Part shown: positions 1-5,782 of the stretch, piece after piece
Numbering within the stretch: position 1 is the stretch's first letter
Layout of the letters: every line of letters begins with the position of its first letter
DNA from: Desulfobacteraceae bacterium
Lineage (GTDB): Bacteria > Desulfobacterota > Desulfobacteria > Desulfobacterales > Desulfosalsimonadaceae
Assembly: GCA_003551985.1 (NCBI GenBank)
Contig: PUOB01000314.1
Span: 1-5,782 of the forward strand
DNA: 5,782 nucleotides
Direction: 5' to 3'
Notes under the pieces: generated by a model
What the model was told of the DNA's origin: nothing
Database searches by the model: none
Seen by the model: only the letters and a program-made list of their open reading frames with translations
Translations under genes and position numbers: made by a program

Positions 1-348
1 ACCCTCAAAGGCACCGGGAGTGAGAATCCTCAAAGGGATGAGGACCTCCTGGCCGGGATAAATCTTGTCAATATCTTCCACGCCGGGATTTAAAATTTTA
101 AACATTTCCAGAAATCGGGGGAAATCCTCGTAGGCGATTTCGCCGCGCTGCCTTAAAATCTTATATACCCAATCGCCTTTCCGCACCCTGTAAGGGTCGC
201 AGAGCACTTCCTCCCCCTGGACGTCCATAACCGCGTACTGCTTTTCGAAAAAAGCCGCTTCCGCATCCGGACAAAAAAACACCAGGAAGACAAAAACGAT
301 GGCTGCACCGGAACAAAACCGATTGGCAAGGCAACGACGCATGTTCAT
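1..348 (-). CDS. Exported LysM-domain protein, C-terminus beyond the window
   Basis: The visible 116 residues begin with a type I signal peptide: basic MNMRRCLANR, a hydrophobic stretch at about residues 11-26, then Ala29-Glu30-Ala31 as a likely cleavage site. Cys26 follows Phe-Phe, so it is not a good lipobox. Residues 53-105 resemble a LysM glycan-binding domain: YRVRKGDWVYKI opens it and NPGVEDIDKIYPGQEVLIP closes it. The middle (about residues 65-83) is longer than in the common ~45-residue LysM, a variant I associate with Desulfobacterota envelope proteins. The protein is probably periplasmic and may bind peptidoglycan; the rest, including any catalytic domain, is off the left edge. The gene starts 6 nt after the thrC stop, and AAAAAGG in the thrC 3' end (ending at 360) is a poorly spaced ribosome site, so it is likely co-transcribed with serS and thrC. 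A second ATG at 342 is a possible alternative start, even farther from the ribosome site. Confidence 0.82.
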   Translation of the reverse strand, partial: MNMRRCLANRFCSGAAIVFVFLVFFCPDAEAAFFEKQYAVMDVQGEEVLCDPYRVRKGDWVYKILRQRGEIAYEDFPRFLEMFKILNPGVEDIDKIYPGQEVLIPLRILTPGAFEG

Positions 349-354
349 TGATCG

Positions 355-1857
355 TTAAACCTTTTTTAAGTCGAGGCGGTTGGCGATCTCTTCCGAAACA
401 CGGCTTATAAACCGATCAAGGGATTTCCCGGCGAGCGGCCTGCCCGATTCCGGCACTTCTTCAAGATCAACCGGGTGGACAAGAAGCGGGGCGTTGATCA
501 ACTCCGGCTTCGGTGTGATCTCGTATTCCTTCGGAAAGCGGTTTTCAAAATACATTTCCTGAAAATTGGCGAATTTCAAGGCATGGGCCGTTGCATCCAG
601 AACCACGCTTTGGGCATCCGAAATCAGGCCCTGCTTGACGGCTGTCACCATCCCGGCCAGACATTCTCCGCCATGGGTGCACGAAACGTGGCCATGACGG
701 TTGGCCAGCAGGTGCCAGTCCATGATTTCCTGCTCGCTGACTTCCACCACGAAAACCTTCCGCCGGCTTGCCGCCCGGTTATACTGCGCCTCCAGGCTGA
801 CAACCCGGGGCATGGAAACGGGGTTGCCGATCATTGCGGCCTGGGCAACGCTGGGCGACACATGGACCGCCTCAAAGCGGCGCTTTTCAGGCGTATCTTC
901 AAGGTAGTACCGGTACACGGGGTTGGCATGCACGGACTGAACCCCGATAATGACCGGCAGATCCTCGATAATGCCGAGTTCATGGAATTTAAGGAAGCCG
1001 CTCATAAGGGCGGTAATGTTGCCGGCATTGCCTACCGGCACCATGATGACGCGGTTTTTCATATCATATTCGAAAAACTGCGCCACTTCATAGGAATACG
1101 ACTCCTGCCCAAGGATCCGCCAGGCGTTTTTGGAGTTCAAAAGCGCCACATTGTATTTTTCGGAGAGCTGCTCCACCACTTTCATGCAGTCGTCGAAAAC
1201 CCCGGGGATTTCGAACACCATGGCCCCGCTGCCAAGCGGCTGGGAGAGCTGCTGCGGCGTGACCCGCTTATGCGGAAGCAGAACGGCGGATTTAACCCGG
1301 GGATGCAGGTAAGCGGCATAAAGTGCGGCCGCGGCAGATGTGTCTCCGGTAGATGCGCACACAGCCAGTACTTCGTCCAGATATCCATGGTTCAAAAGAT
1401 AGTTGATATAGCTCAGCGCACTGGCCATGCCCCTGTCCTTGAATGAGGCGCTCGGGTTCTGCCCGTCGTTTTTGAAAAAGAACCTTGCGCCGGCAAGTTC
1501 CTGGAGGGGTGTGCTGGCTTCAACAATGGGGGTATGCCCCTCCCCCAGCCATACGATCGAATCCAGGGGCATGACCGGCCCGATGAGCTCGTGGTACCGA
1601 TATATGCCGTTTAACGCCGGCGTATTGAGCATCCTGCGGTAATCGAATATCCTTCGCCACTGCTCCCCCGAGATTTTCTTCAGCCGATCAAATTCGGGAT
1701 CATAGAGCAGGAGAACGGATTGGCAATCCGGGCAGATATACAGCAATTTTTCAATGCCGAATTCGACGCCGCAGCCCAGGCAGCGGTAAATCAGCCGGCC
1801 CCCGGCTTCTGGCACCACGTATGGCTTTATGTCATCTGGGAAATGTTCTGGTCTCAA
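355..1857 (-). CDS. thrC: Threonine synthase-like PLP enzyme (long form, zinc ribbon)
   Basis: This is a 500-residue fold-type II PLP enzyme, most likely threonine synthase (O-phosphohomoserine + water to threonine + phosphate, cytoplasmic). An N-terminal zinc ribbon is formed by Cys26-x-x-Cys29 and Cys42-x-x-Cys45. The PLP lysine is Lys140 in [10 protein letters not shown] (134-143). [12 protein letters not shown] (167-178) is the usual substrate and phosphate loop, and VPVGNAGN (273-280) is the PLP phosphate-binding loop. Two later motifs deviate from standard Thr[13 protein letters not shown] (392-403) stands where an EPxSAA-like segment is usual, and DATAHALKF (421-429) stands where TGHGLKD is usual. 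A related phospho-amino-acid lyase or synthase is therefore possible. The start is TTG at 1857, inside TTGA shared with the serS stop, implying translational coupling. No other ATG, GTG or TTG occurs upstream in frame back to a stop near 1951, and the next ones are GTG codons 14 and 15. The Shine-Dalgarno sequence is weak. Confidence 0.82.
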   Translation of the reverse strand: MRPEHFPDDIKPYVVPEAGGRLIYRCLGCGVEFGIEKLLYICPDCQSVLLLYDPEFDRLKKISGEQWRRIFDYRRMLNTPALNGIYRYHELIGPVMPLDSIVWLGEGHTPIVEASTPLQELAGARFFFKNDGQNPSASFKDRGMASALSYINYLLNHGYLDEVLAVCASTGDTSAAAALYAAYLHPRVKSAVLLPHKRVTPQQLSQPLGSGAMVFEIPGVFDDCMKVVEQLSEKYNVALLNSKNAWRILGQESYSYEVAQFFEYDMKNRVIMVPVGNAGNITALMSGFLKFHELGIIEDLPVIIGVQSVHANPVYRYYLEDTPEKRRFEAVHVSPSVAQAAMIGNPVSMPRVVSLEAQYNRAASRRKVFVVEVSEQEIMDWHLLANRHGHVSCTHGGECLAGMVTAVKQGLISDAQSVVLDATAHALKFANFQEMYFENRFPKEYEITPKPELINAPLLVHPVDLEEVPESGRPLAGKSLDRFISRVSEEIANRLDLKKV

Positions 1858-3140
1858 GATACACTCGTTTTTTCGATTGTCTGCAGTCCACCCATATACG
1901 GCCGCAAGGCTTCGGGGACAACCACGCTGCCATCGGCCTGCTGGCTGTTTTCAAGGATTGCCGCAAGGGTCCGGCCGACTGCCAGCCCGGATCCGTTCAA
2001 CGTATGGACGAGCTGGGTGCCTTTTTTCCCTTTGCGCTTGAAGCGGATACCCGCCCGTCTCGACTGGAAGGCCTCGAAATTGCTGCACGATGAAATCTCC
2101 CTGTACCGGTTTTGCGCCGGCATCCAGACTTCGATATCGTATGTTTTGGCCGAGGCGAACCCCATATCCCCCGTACACAGTAACACTGTCCGGTAAGGCA
2201 GTTCAAGCCGTTTTAAAACGGATTCCGCGTTTTCAAGAAGGCTTTCCAACTCCTGATAGGAATCTTCAGGAGATGTGAATTTGACCAATTCAACCTTGTT
2301 GAACTGGTGCTGGCGGATGAGGCCGCGTGTATCCTTGCCGTAGGAACCGGCCTCCGAGCGGAAGCACGGCGTATAAGCGACGTAGAATATGGGAAGGTCT
2401 GCTTCATCCAGGATTTCGTCCTGGTAAATGTTGGTCACCGGCACTTCCGCCGTGGGGATCAAATAGTAGTCCCGGTTCTCCAGTTTAAAAAGATCCTCCG
2501 CAAATTTCGGCAGCTGCCCCGTATTGGTCATGGACCGGCTGTTCACGATAAAGGGCGGGAGCGTCTCTTTATAGCCGTTTGATTGGACGTGAAAATCGAT
2601 CATGAAATTGATCAGCGCCCTTTCGAGACGGGCGCCGGCGCCGAAATAAAGCGGAAAGCGCGCACCGGTGATTTTGGCCGCCCTTTCAAAATCCAGAATG
2701 CCCAGGTGTTCGCCGATAGTCCAGTGCGGAAGTGCCTCGAAATCGAATGCTTTCGGGGTCCCCACCTCCCGGATGACGGGGTTGTCGTTGTCGTCTTTTC
2801 CAAAAGGCACGCTTTCATGGGGGATATTGGGCAGGTTGATCAGGATGTCCTGTATTTTTTCCTCATACCCGGCAAGCTCGAGCTCAAACGCCTTGATCCT
2901 TGCAGCCACCTCCCGCATTTCCAGGATGCGCTGCTCGGCATCCTCGCCCCGTGCCTTCATTTTGGCGATTTCATCGGAGGCCACGTTCCGCTCATGGCGC
3001 AAATGCTCTATTTCGTTTAGAATTTTACGCCGCTCGGTGTCAATCTCTTCAAACGCATCAATAGTGGATGCATCCCCCCGTCTGTTCATGGCCTCTCGCA
3101 CATGCGCGATATTTTGCCGTACATACTTGATTTCGAGCAT
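1854..3140 (-). CDS. serS: Seryl-tRNA synthetase (class II, SerRS)
   Basis: SerRS charges tRNA-Ser (and tRNA-Sec where present) with serine, using ATP, in the cytoplasm. The 428-residue length is normal. Residues about 28-100 are charged and helical, matching the long antiparallel coiled-coil arm that grips the tRNA variable arm. The catalytic core follows: a motif 1 region at about 171-196 ending in LPPF, the serine-site TAEVP (230-234), motif 2 [15 protein letters not shown] (259-273) with Arg261 and Glu263, [14 protein letters not shown] (349-362), and motif 3 GSGLAVGR (383-390) with Arg390. All key residues seem present. The ATG start is supported by TAGGT six nt upstream. It is the first gene of the leftward run; its TGA overlaps the TTG start of the threonine-synthase-like gene. 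Identification is by family motifs and is firm. Confidence 0.98.
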   Translation of the reverse strand: MLEIKYVRQNIAHVREAMNRRGDASTIDAFEEIDTERRKILNEIEHLRHERNVASDEIAKMKARGEDAEQRILEMREVAARIKAFELELAGYEEKIQDILINLPNIPHESVPFGKDDNDNPVIREVGTPKAFDFEALPHWTIGEHLGILDFERAAKITGARFPLYFGAGARLERALINFMIDFHVQSNGYKETLPPFIVNSRSMTNTGQLPKFAEDLFKLENRDYYLIPTAEVPVTNIYQDEILDEADLPIFYVAYTPCFRSEAGSYGKDTRGLIRQHQFNKVELVKFTSPEDSYQELESLLENAESVLKRLELPYRTVLLCTGDMGFASAKTYDIEVWMPAQNRYREISSCSNFEAFQSRRAGIRFKRKGKKGTQLVHTLNGSGLAVGRTLAAILENSQQADGSVVVPEALRPYMGGLQTIEKTSVS

Positions 3141-3145
3141 ATTAT

Positions 3146-3150
3146 ACCTA
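3146..3150 (-). promoter_or_regulatory. Ribosome binding site of serS
   Basis: On the minus strand TAGGT lies with AGG six nt before the serS ATG. It supports the start at 3140. It overlaps by one base a TATAAT that directly abuts the start codon (3141-3146). Confidence 0.6.
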
Positions 3151-3199
3151 TATTAAGTTGCTTGTACACGTTGGAATGATCAGGCGGATAAACGAAAGA

Positions 3200-3228
3200 A
3201 AATTACCACGCACCGTATATTTCGTCAA
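3200..3228 (-). promoter_or_regulatory. Putative leftward sigma-70-type promoter for serS-thrC-LysM
   Basis: Read on the minus strand, TTGACG (3228-3223) is followed after 17 nt by TAATTT (3205-3200). The -35 box matches consensus at five of six bases. The -10 box matches only at the outer T, A and final T. Transcription would start near 3193, giving a leader of about 50 nt before serS. I see no T-box or other riboswitch-like structure in that leader. The assignment rests on sequence match and position only. Confidence 0.45.
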
Positions 3229-3238
3229 TGATTATTGA
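3225..3238. repeat. Inverted repeat joining the two divergent -35 boxes
   Basis: TCAAT-GATT-ATTGA is a perfect inverted repeat with 5-nt arms and a 4-nt centre. The arms contain the TTGA cores of the two oppositely directed -35 boxes. The symmetry may simply reflect two back-to-back promoters rather than a dedicated regulator site; 5-nt arms are short for an operator. Confidence 0.5.
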
Positions 3239-3263
3239 AAATTGTGTGATTTTAGGTTATAAT
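3235..3263 (+). promoter_or_regulatory. Strong rightward sigma-70-type promoter for ygfA-der-rarA
   Basis: TTGAAA (3235-3240), a 17-nt spacer, and a perfect TATAAT (3258-3263) form a near-consensus housekeeping promoter. Transcription would start near 3270, leaving a leader of about 25 nt before the ATG at 3295. This is the best promoter match in the window and the natural driver of the rightward gene run. Confidence 0.75.
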
Positions 3264-3284
3264 CTCTCCGCCATGTTCAGAAAC

Positions 3285-3289
3285 GGAGA
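3285..3289 (+). promoter_or_regulatory. Ribosome binding site of the 5-formyl-THF cyclo-ligase gene
   Basis: GGAGA lies just upstream of ATG 3295, with six nt between GGAG and the start codon. It decides for this ATG over the out-of-frame ATG at 3273, which is preceded only by a pyrimidine-rich stretch. Confidence 0.75.
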
Positions 3290-3294
3290 ATACT

Positions 3295-3870
3295 ATGGAA
3301 GACGCTACAGTGAAAAAGCAGCATTTGAGAGATGAAGCCCGGGAGAAGCTCGCTTCACTTTCCGACGCCGACAGGCAGCGCAAAACAGACCGGGTTGAAA
3401 GCCGGCTGCTCGAATTCGCCAACTTCATGGAAGCGGAAACGGCTCTGTTTTACCTGAATCCCGATTATTTCGTGGACACCCGTCGGATCATCGGTCACTG
3501 CCTGAGGCTTCCCAAAAACATTGTGCTGCCTTTTTTTGCCCCGGACAACCGCGTATCCCTCTATAAAATAAACAGCCTCGAGACGGACCTGCTGCAGGAC
3601 AATTTTTCTCCGGCGCCGGATCGATGCAAGCCGGTTCAATTCCATGAAATCGATATCGCCCTGATTCCCGGCGTCGCTTTTGATGAAAAAGGCGGCCGGC
3701 TTGGCACCGGGCGGGGCCACTATGATCGCATTATACCCAAACTGCCGAATACAGTGAGAAAGATTGCCCTTGCCATTACCGAGCAGTTTCTCCCGCAGGT
3801 TCCGATGGAATCCCACGACAAGTTCGTTGATATCATCATAACCGACCGACGAATCATCTATAAGATCTGA
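3295..3870 (+). CDS. ygfA: 5-formyltetrahydrofolate cyclo-ligase (MTHFS/YgfA family)
   Basis: The enzyme converts 5-formyl-tetrahydrofolate plus ATP to 5,10-methenyl-tetrahydrofolate, returning an inhibitory folate to the one-carbon pool in the cytoplasm. At 191 residues it has the family length. The N-terminal KKQHLRDEAREKLASLS (7-23) is the usual basic opening helix. The family signature is intact at residues 120-145: DIALIPGVAFD, then Gly133, then RLGTGRGHYDR with Gly137, Gly139, Gly141, Tyr143, Asp144 and Arg145, the phosphate and nucleotide site. Near the C-terminus, MESHDKFVDIIITD (171-184) is the conserved closing motif. The gene is first after the strong promoter at 3235-3263, has a good Shine-Dalgarno, and ends in tandem stops TGA TAA just before der. 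In many proteobacteria this family sits beside the 6S RNA gene; no room for that RNA exists here. Confidence 0.95.
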   Translation: MEDATVKKQHLRDEAREKLASLSDADRQRKTDRVESRLLEFANFMEAETALFYLNPDYFVDTRRIIGHCLRLPKNIVLPFFAPDNRVSLYKINSLETDLLQDNFSPAPDRCKPVQFHEIDIALIPGVAFDEKGGRLGTGRGHYDRIIPKLPNTVRKIALAITEQFLPQVPMESHDKFVDIIITDRRIIYKI

Positions 3871-3880
3871 TAAGCATCCC

Positions 3881-5278
3881 ATGAAACCTGTCGTCGCCAT
3901 TGTCGGCCGGCCCAATGCCGGAAAATCGACCCTTTTCAATCGCCTGACCAAAACGAGAGATGCGCTCGTGGACAGCGCCCCCGGCGTTACCCGCGACCGC
4001 CATTACGGCCAGGCATCATTCAACGATGTGGACTTCACAGTCATCGATACCGGGGGGTTTTATTTCTCCGATTCAGACCGGTTCGTTCAAAAAACCCACG
4101 ACCAGGTCCGGTATGCCATAGCGGACGCCGATGCCATCATTGCATTGTTTGACGGTGCGCAAGGGGTTTCGCCCTACGATCATGACATTATGGAGCTGCT
4201 TCGGACCACGTCCAAGCCCGTCATTTTCACCGCCAACAAGATGGACCACATCAAGCGGGAGGAAAGCCTCGGCGATTTCTACGCCTTCGGCATTGACGAG
4301 GTACTTCCCATTTCGGCGGAACACGGGCACGGCATATATGAACTGATGGAAAAAGTGGTCGCAGTCCTCCCCGAGACCGGCGCGGAAGAAATCAGCGAAC
4401 CGATCCGGGTGGCCATCGTGGGGCGGCCCAACGTCGGCAAATCCTCCCTGATCAACCGGATATCGGGGGAAGACCGGATGATCGTCTCGGAAGTGCCCGG
4501 CACGACCCGGGATGCCATCGACACGATGGTCGAGGTCAACCACAAGCGCTACCGGATTGTCGATACCGCAGGCATCCGGAAAAAATCCAGGGTCAGTGAA
4601 AGGCTGGAAAAATATGCCGTGGTCAAGGCCATGGACGCCATTGAACGCTGCGATATCGCGCTGATCATGATCGATGCCGCAGACGGCATCGTGGAGCAGG
4701 ACATCAAGATCGCGGGGTATGCTTACGAAAAAGGCCGTGCGTGCATTTTTCTGCTGAACAAATGGGACCTGGTTGAAAAAGACGACAACACCTTTAAGCA
4801 ATACAAGGAAGAACTCAAGACCCACGCAAGCTACATGCATTACACCCCGTTTTTAACGATTTCGGCCCTGACCGGGAGGCGCGTGCCCAAAATATTCGAG
4901 ACCATAGAGGCCGTATACGAACAGTTTACCCATCGCATCGCAACCGGGCCCTTAAACCGCATTATCCAGGACGCCACATCCCAGACCGAACCGTCGCTCC
5001 ATCGCGGCCGGCGCCTGAAGTTCTTCTACGCCACCCAGATCGCGACAAAGCCGCCAACGATTGCGTGTTATGTGAACTACCCGGAAGGCGTCCATTTTTC
5101 CTACCAGCGCTACCTGGTAAACCGGCTGCGGGAATCCATGGGCCTTGACAAGGTGCCGATCCGGTTTTTCCTGAGAAAACGCGGCGGGGAGGCCACCCAC
5201 CCGCGACGGAAAAAGAAGCTCTCTCAAAAGACTGGTAAAAAGCGGGACAAACGGCACGGAAAAAAAGGCGGAAGGTGA
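3881..5278 (+). CDS. der: Ribosome biogenesis GTPase Der (EngA)
   Basis: Der is an essential GTPase with two tandem G domains that helps assemble the 50S ribosomal subunit. In this 465-residue protein, G domain 1 has the P-loop GRPNAGKS (9-16), switch Thr37 in GVTRDR, DTGG (56-59), NKMD (119-122) and ISAEHG (144-149). G domain 2 has GRPNVGKS (181-188), TTRD (208-211), DTAG (228-231), NKWD (293-296) and ISAL (327-330). A KH-like RNA-binding domain follows at about 350-435, then a very basic tail from 441 to the end, as in other Der proteins. Every nucleotide-binding motif appears intact. The ATG is 10 nt after the cyclo-ligase stop with only a weak upstream AAG, so translation may depend partly on coupling. 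The downstream rarA start follows after 3 nt and in the same reading frame. Confidence 0.98.
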   Translation: MKPVVAIVGRPNAGKSTLFNRLTKTRDALVDSAPGVTRDRHYGQASFNDVDFTVIDTGGFYFSDSDRFVQKTHDQVRYAIADADAIIALFDGAQGVSPYDHDIMELLRTTSKPVIFTANKMDHIKREESLGDFYAFGIDEVLPISAEHGHGIYELMEKVVAVLPETGAEEISEPIRVAIVGRPNVGKSSLINRISGEDRMIVSEVPGTTRDAIDTMVEVNHKRYRIVDTAGIRKKSRVSERLEKYAVVKAMDAIERCDIALIMIDAADGIVEQDIKIAGYAYEKGRACIFLLNKWDLVEKDDNTFKQYKEELKTHASYMHYTPFLTISALTGRRVPKIFETIEAVYEQFTHRIATGPLNRIIQDATSQTEPSLHRGRRLKFFYATQIATKPPTIACYVNYPEGVHFSYQRYLVNRLRESMGLDKVPIRFFLRKRGGEATHPRRKKKLSQKTGKKRDKRHGKKGGR

Positions 5279-5279
5279 G
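5272..5279 (+). promoter_or_regulatory. Ribosome binding site of rarA within the der stop region
   Basis: AAGGTGAG overlaps the der TGA and places AAGG six nt before the TTG at 5282. It supports TTG as the rarA start; the nearby GTG at 5275 runs into a stop at 5293. Confidence 0.65.
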
Positions 5280-5281
5280 CC

Positions 5282-5782
5282 TTGGACCTTTTTGAATACC
5301 AGGCGGAAATCGATTCAGGCACTGTCAAACCCCTCGCGGACCGGATGCGCCCAGCGGACCTGGAAGACTTTGTCGGCCAGGAAGCCGCCGCCGGAGAAGG
5401 ATCGCTCATCGCCAATGCCGTTTCAAGCGACGAGCGGATCTTTTCAATGATCCTGTGGGGCCCCCCGGGCAGCGGCAAAACCACGCTGGCCCGCATTCTG
5501 GCGTCAAAGACCCGCTGCCACTTCGTGTCGTTTTCCGCCGTGCTCTCCGGGGTCAAAGATATCCGGCAGGTCATTGAAACGGCGAAAAACCAGAAAGCGC
5601 TCCACCGCCGGCGCACGATTCTGTTTGTCGATGAAATCCACCGTTTCAGCAAGTCCCAGCAGGACGCCTTTCTGCACCACGTGGAATCCGGGCTGATCAC
5701 GCTCGTCGGCGCCACCACCGAAAACCCGTCTTTCGAGGTCATCCCCGCGCTTTTGTCCCGGTGCCGCGTTATCACGCTAAAC
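5282..5782 (+). CDS. rarA: Replication-associated recombination protein RarA/MgsA, C-terminus beyond the window
   Basis: RarA is a tetrameric AAA+ ATPase related to clamp-loader subunits and to eukaryotic WRNIP1/Mgs1; it acts at stalled replication forks and on single-stranded DNA ends. The visible 167 residues cover the N-terminus and most of the ATPase core. KPLADRMRP (16-24) and DFVGQE (29-34) are the typical opening. Walker A is GPPGSGKT (60-67), Walker B is FVDEIHRF (115-122), and sensor 1 is GATTENPSFEV (143-153), followed by ALLSRCRV (156-163). The N-terminal segment from SMILWGPPG through SGVKDIRQVIE is also characteristic. In the segment QQDAFLHHVESG (126-137) the second position after Phe is His132, where Pro is common. 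The TTG start is chosen because it has a well-spaced ribosome site and yields the normal N-terminus. The gene begins 3 nt after der and is open to the right edge. Confidence 0.95.
   Translation, partial: MDLFEYQAEIDSGTVKPLADRMRPADLEDFVGQEAAAGEGSLIANAVSSDERIFSMILWGPPGSGKTTLARILASKTRCHFVSFSAVLSGVKDIRQVIETAKNQKALHRRRTILFVDEIHRFSKSQQDAFLHHVESGLITLVGATTENPSFEVIPALLSRCRVITLN

Noticed and set aside
475..1446. A 323-codon open frame on the plus strand opposite thrC
   Set aside because: It is antisense to a gene with clear PLP-enzyme motifs, has a His-rich composition typical of a mirrored coding strand, and shows no recognisable domain or ribosome site.
2874..2883. Ten-base palindrome AGCTCGAGCT inside serS
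   Set aside because: It encodes normal coiled-coil residues (Glu/Leu/Ala) and has no partner site; chance in coding sequence is enough.
3141..3200. T-box or amino-acid riboswitch leader before serS
   Set aside because: The predicted leader is about 50 nt, with no T-box sequence or terminator-antiterminator pair visible.
3141..3294. 6S RNA gene beside the 5-formyl-THF cyclo-ligase gene
   Set aside because: The gap is shorter than a typical 6S RNA, is occupied by divergent promoter elements, and leaves only about 25 nt between the predicted start of transcription and the gene.
3273..3335. A 20-residue open frame starting just after the predicted transcription start and overlapping the cyclo-ligase start
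   Set aside because: It has no ribosome site, is out of frame with the gene, and would need near-leaderless initiation; no leader-peptide codon bias or attenuator hairpin is evident.
3355..3951. A 198-codon minus-strand open frame across the cyclo-ligase and the der start
   Set aside because: It spans two well-supported plus-strand genes and their junction, with no recognisable domain.
4073..4840. A 255-codon open frame on the minus strand opposite der
   Set aside because: It overlaps the tandem GTPase motifs of der and reads as an Asp/His/Phe/Val-rich shadow with no family motif.
5224..5775. A 183-codon minus-strand open frame opposite rarA
   Set aside because: It is antisense to unmistakable Walker A, Walker B and sensor 1 motifs.

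Overview
The window looks like a chromosomal housekeeping segment from a Gram-negative bacterium, most plausibly of the Desulfobacterota (former Deltaproteobacteria). That placement is an inference from the protein flavour (a long threonine-synthase-like enzyme with an N-terminal zinc ribbon, an exported protein with an elongated LysM domain), the gene order and the moderately GC-rich base composition. No marker gene settles it. Coding density is very high: six genes and one real intergenic gap.

The segment splits into two divergent gene runs. The leftward run (minus strand) starts at 3140 and reads serS (seryl-tRNA synthetase), then a threonine-synthase-like gene whose TTG start overlaps the serS stop by 4 nt, then an exported LysM-domain protein that starts 6 nt after the thrC stop and leaves the window at its left edge. 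The rightward run starts at 3295 and reads ygfA-like 5-formyltetrahydrofolate cyclo-ligase, then der (double-GTPase ribosome assembly factor, 10 nt later), then rarA/mgsA (AAA+ replication-recombination ATPase, 3 nt later), which leaves the window at its right edge.

The 154-nt gap at 3141-3294 carries the only convincing regulatory DNA. A strong sigma-70-type promoter (TTGAAA, 17 nt, TATAAT) faces right. A weaker one (TTGACG, 17 nt, TAATTT) faces left. Their -35 boxes lie back to back in a short inverted repeat, so the whole divergent promoter is symmetric about position 3231/3232. No tRNA, rRNA, CRISPR, insertion sequence, attachment site, riboswitch or convincing terminator was seen.

Functionally the genes cover translation (serS, der), one-carbon and amino-acid metabolism (the cyclo-ligase and thrC), replication-fork maintenance (rarA) and the cell envelope (LysM protein). 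I do not see a new defence or mobile system. The points most worth a second look are the divergent active-site motifs of the threonine-synthase-like enzyme, its forced TTG start, the symmetric divergent promoter, and the conserved-looking attachment of an envelope LysM protein to a serS-thrC operon.
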